Source: a candidate division WOR-3 bacterium (GTDB lineage: Bacteria > Hydrothermota > Tepidihabitantia > SM23-42 > JAOAFX01). From it: DNA of 47,153 bases. Of the stretch, positions 46,052 to 47,153 are shown piece after piece (within the stretch, counting starts at the first letter, position 1; every line of letters begins with the position of its first letter). Both the position numbers and the translations under genes were made by a program. The DNA lies in contig JBDRWD010000006.1 of NCBI GenBank assembly GCA_039802205.1, positions 1-47,153 on the forward strand. The letters are read 5' to 3'. The notes below the pieces were generated by a model. That model had not been told where the DNA came from. It was given only the letters and a program-made list of their open reading frames with translations, and made no database searches.

Positions 46052-47153
46052 TTATTTATAGTGTGAAAAGTCATTTAGCCACTTCTTTGCCAGTTCGGCT
46101 TCATTTATTCTATTTGCCCTTATGAGATAATTGATATTGTTAATTAGCATTTTCTTTACTGCTTCAATATTGAATTTTAGGCGGGGATCATTTATAAATC
46201 TTGGATGATTAATCTTCAATTTTGAGAAATCAAAGGATGCGGGTTGAATGTCTTTCGTAATGAGATAATTCAAACCATACGGAATGCGATAATAATCAGG
46301 CTTCACAGAATTCAAATCATAGTCAGGGAAGGGGAGGGCAAAATATACTCCGGTTGTTTCTTTGATTTCTACAAATCTTTCCAGCATCTTTATATACTTT
46401 TGCTGTATAATGCGTGGATCATACGGTTTATTGTATTCAAAATTATAAAGTTCAGCTAAATAATCGTTTATTTCCTGTTGGGCAGAATTATAGAATTCAG
46501 GGTATTCATTTTTCAAATATTTTATATACCAGGTTCTTCTAAGGAGTTCCTTGTCAATTATTACAAAGTCCTTATATATATTTTTTACTTTACGCAAATA
46601 AATGGTGGGAGAATATATGTCCCAATACGAACAAATCAAAAGGCTTTTTTTTGGTAATTGGGAAATATGGGCGAGACAATAATCAAGGGCAAAGGTATTG
46701 TCTTTTAAAGTGCAGGAAGGGTAATTGACCAGGGCGAATATCAAAATCAACGGTATAGCAATAAACCATTTTAGATATTTTTTAAAGGCATAAAGCCCGT
46801 AAGCGCTTGAGAATAGGAGCGTAATAAAACCGGGGATATGATAAGATTCAATATCAGGGATTGCGTAATTTATGGTATATAAGAAATTTAGAAAGAAAAT
46901 TGTTAAAAATAACCAGAATTTTTTTCTATCATTTCGGAATAAATAGTAGAAACCCACAAATACAAAAGCTATAAAAAAATATAAAAGATTGGCAGACTGA
47001 AAAATTATCCCTTGCTTTGCATTGTTTAGGATTTCTTTTAATGAAAGAGAAAACATCCATACCTGATATTGTTTACCTGTGATATGCCAGAAAAGACGCT
47101 GTAGGTTAAAAGTGTTGCACCAGGCAATTTCTGCGCCCGCAAGGGTTCTGACC
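46052..47153 (-). CDS. DUF2723/TMEM260-like membrane protein (partial, 5' end outside window)
   Basis: The frame remains open to the window edge, so the ATG at 47056 is internal. The upstream residues read RTLAGAEIAWCNTFNLQRLF, then WHITGKQYQVWMFS, matching conserved features of the DUF2723 (TMEM260/protein O-mannosyltransferase-like) family. At least 366 aa are visible: several TM helices (for example LLYFFIAFVFVGFYYLF, FWLFLTIFFLNFLYTINYAI), then a soluble C-terminal part with SLLICSYWDIYSPTIYLR and FVIIDKELLRRTWYIKYL. These proteins are GT-C-like glycosyltransferase candidates of the inner membrane. It ends 31 nt before the receptor start, on the same strand. Confidence 0.85.
   Translation of the reverse strand, partial: VRTLAGAEIAWCNTFNLQRLFWHITGKQYQVWMFSLSLKEILNNAKQGIIFQSANLLYFFIAFVFVGFYYLFRNDRKKFWLFLTIFFLNFLYTINYAIPDIESYHIPGFITLLFSSAYGLYAFKKYLKWFIAIPLILIFALVNYPSCTLKDNTFALDYCLAHISQLPKKSLLICSYWDIYSPTIYLRKVKNIYKDFVIIDKELLRRTWYIKYLKNEYPEFYNSAQQEINDYLAELYNFEYNKPYDPRIIQQKYIKMLERFVEIKETTGVYFALPFPDYDLNSVKPDYYRIPYGLNYLITKDIQPASFDFSKLKINHPRFINDPRLKFNIEAVKKMLINNINYLIRANRINEAELAKKWLNDFSHYK

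Overview
The window looks like a chromosomal segment of a diderm (outer-membrane) bacterium. It carries an Lpt lipopolysaccharide-export set (lptA, lptB, lptC), an LpxL-like acyltransferase, a TonB-receptor-like outer-membrane protein with an N-terminal carboxypeptidase-regulatory-like domain, a TolC/MacAB-type exporter and a TMEM260/DUF2723-like membrane protein. The DNA is AT-rich, genes are tightly packed and often overlap by 4 nt, and many proteins are built from TPR, WG, CHAT or STAND modules. This fits an uncultured lineage of the FCB/candidate-phylum type (WOR-3-like). The placement is inference from gene content; no rRNA or tRNA gene was seen.

Region 1 (1-20009, all + strand) is the unusual part. 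It is a long co-directional run of mostly signal-peptide-bearing proteins: three CHAT (caspase-like) proteins of 959, 1531 and 1220 aa, two further WG-repeat proteins, an M48 metalloprotease with TPRs and two BamE-like modules, a TPR/beta-barrel-like protein, a secreted protein of unknown function, a small zinc-ribbon protein, a one-blade beta-propeller-like mini-ORF and a two-TM protein. All three CHAT domains keep the His/Cys dyad and end in almost the same C-terminus. WG repeats occur both fused to CHAT (8010-12605) and as separate secreted proteins, one with two peptidoglycan-binding-like motifs. I propose an envelope-located proteolytic or surveillance system; this is a hypothesis. Short palindromic repeats sit at several gene boundaries.

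Region 2 (20083-24433, +) is a complete efflux operon: TolC-like channel, periplasmic adaptor, MacB/LolD-type ATPase and MacB-type permease. Region 3 (24534-34806) holds two large STAND-like signalling proteins around the divergent mfd gene. One has a diguanylate cyclase head with an intact GGDEF and I-site. The other has tandem class III nucleotide cyclase domains, with its TPR part in a separate following gene. Region 4 (34778-36796, -) is hisC-ptb, followed by a roughly 550-bp gap with three tetraloop hairpins.

Region 5 (37354-47153) has a small secreted protein on + and, on -, the operon pyrG-lpxL-like-lptC-lptA-lptB, an orphan NtrC-type regulator, the outer-membrane receptor and the DUF2723-like gene, which runs off the window. 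Several first genes (tolC-like, GGDEF gene, mfd, pyrG, ntrC-like) have no Shine-Dalgarno. Each has a TTGAnT-16 bp-TAtAaT-type promoter placed so that transcription should start at or within a few bases of the start codon. Internal operon genes often have strong AGGAGG sites. The genome therefore probably uses both leaderless and Shine-Dalgarno initiation.
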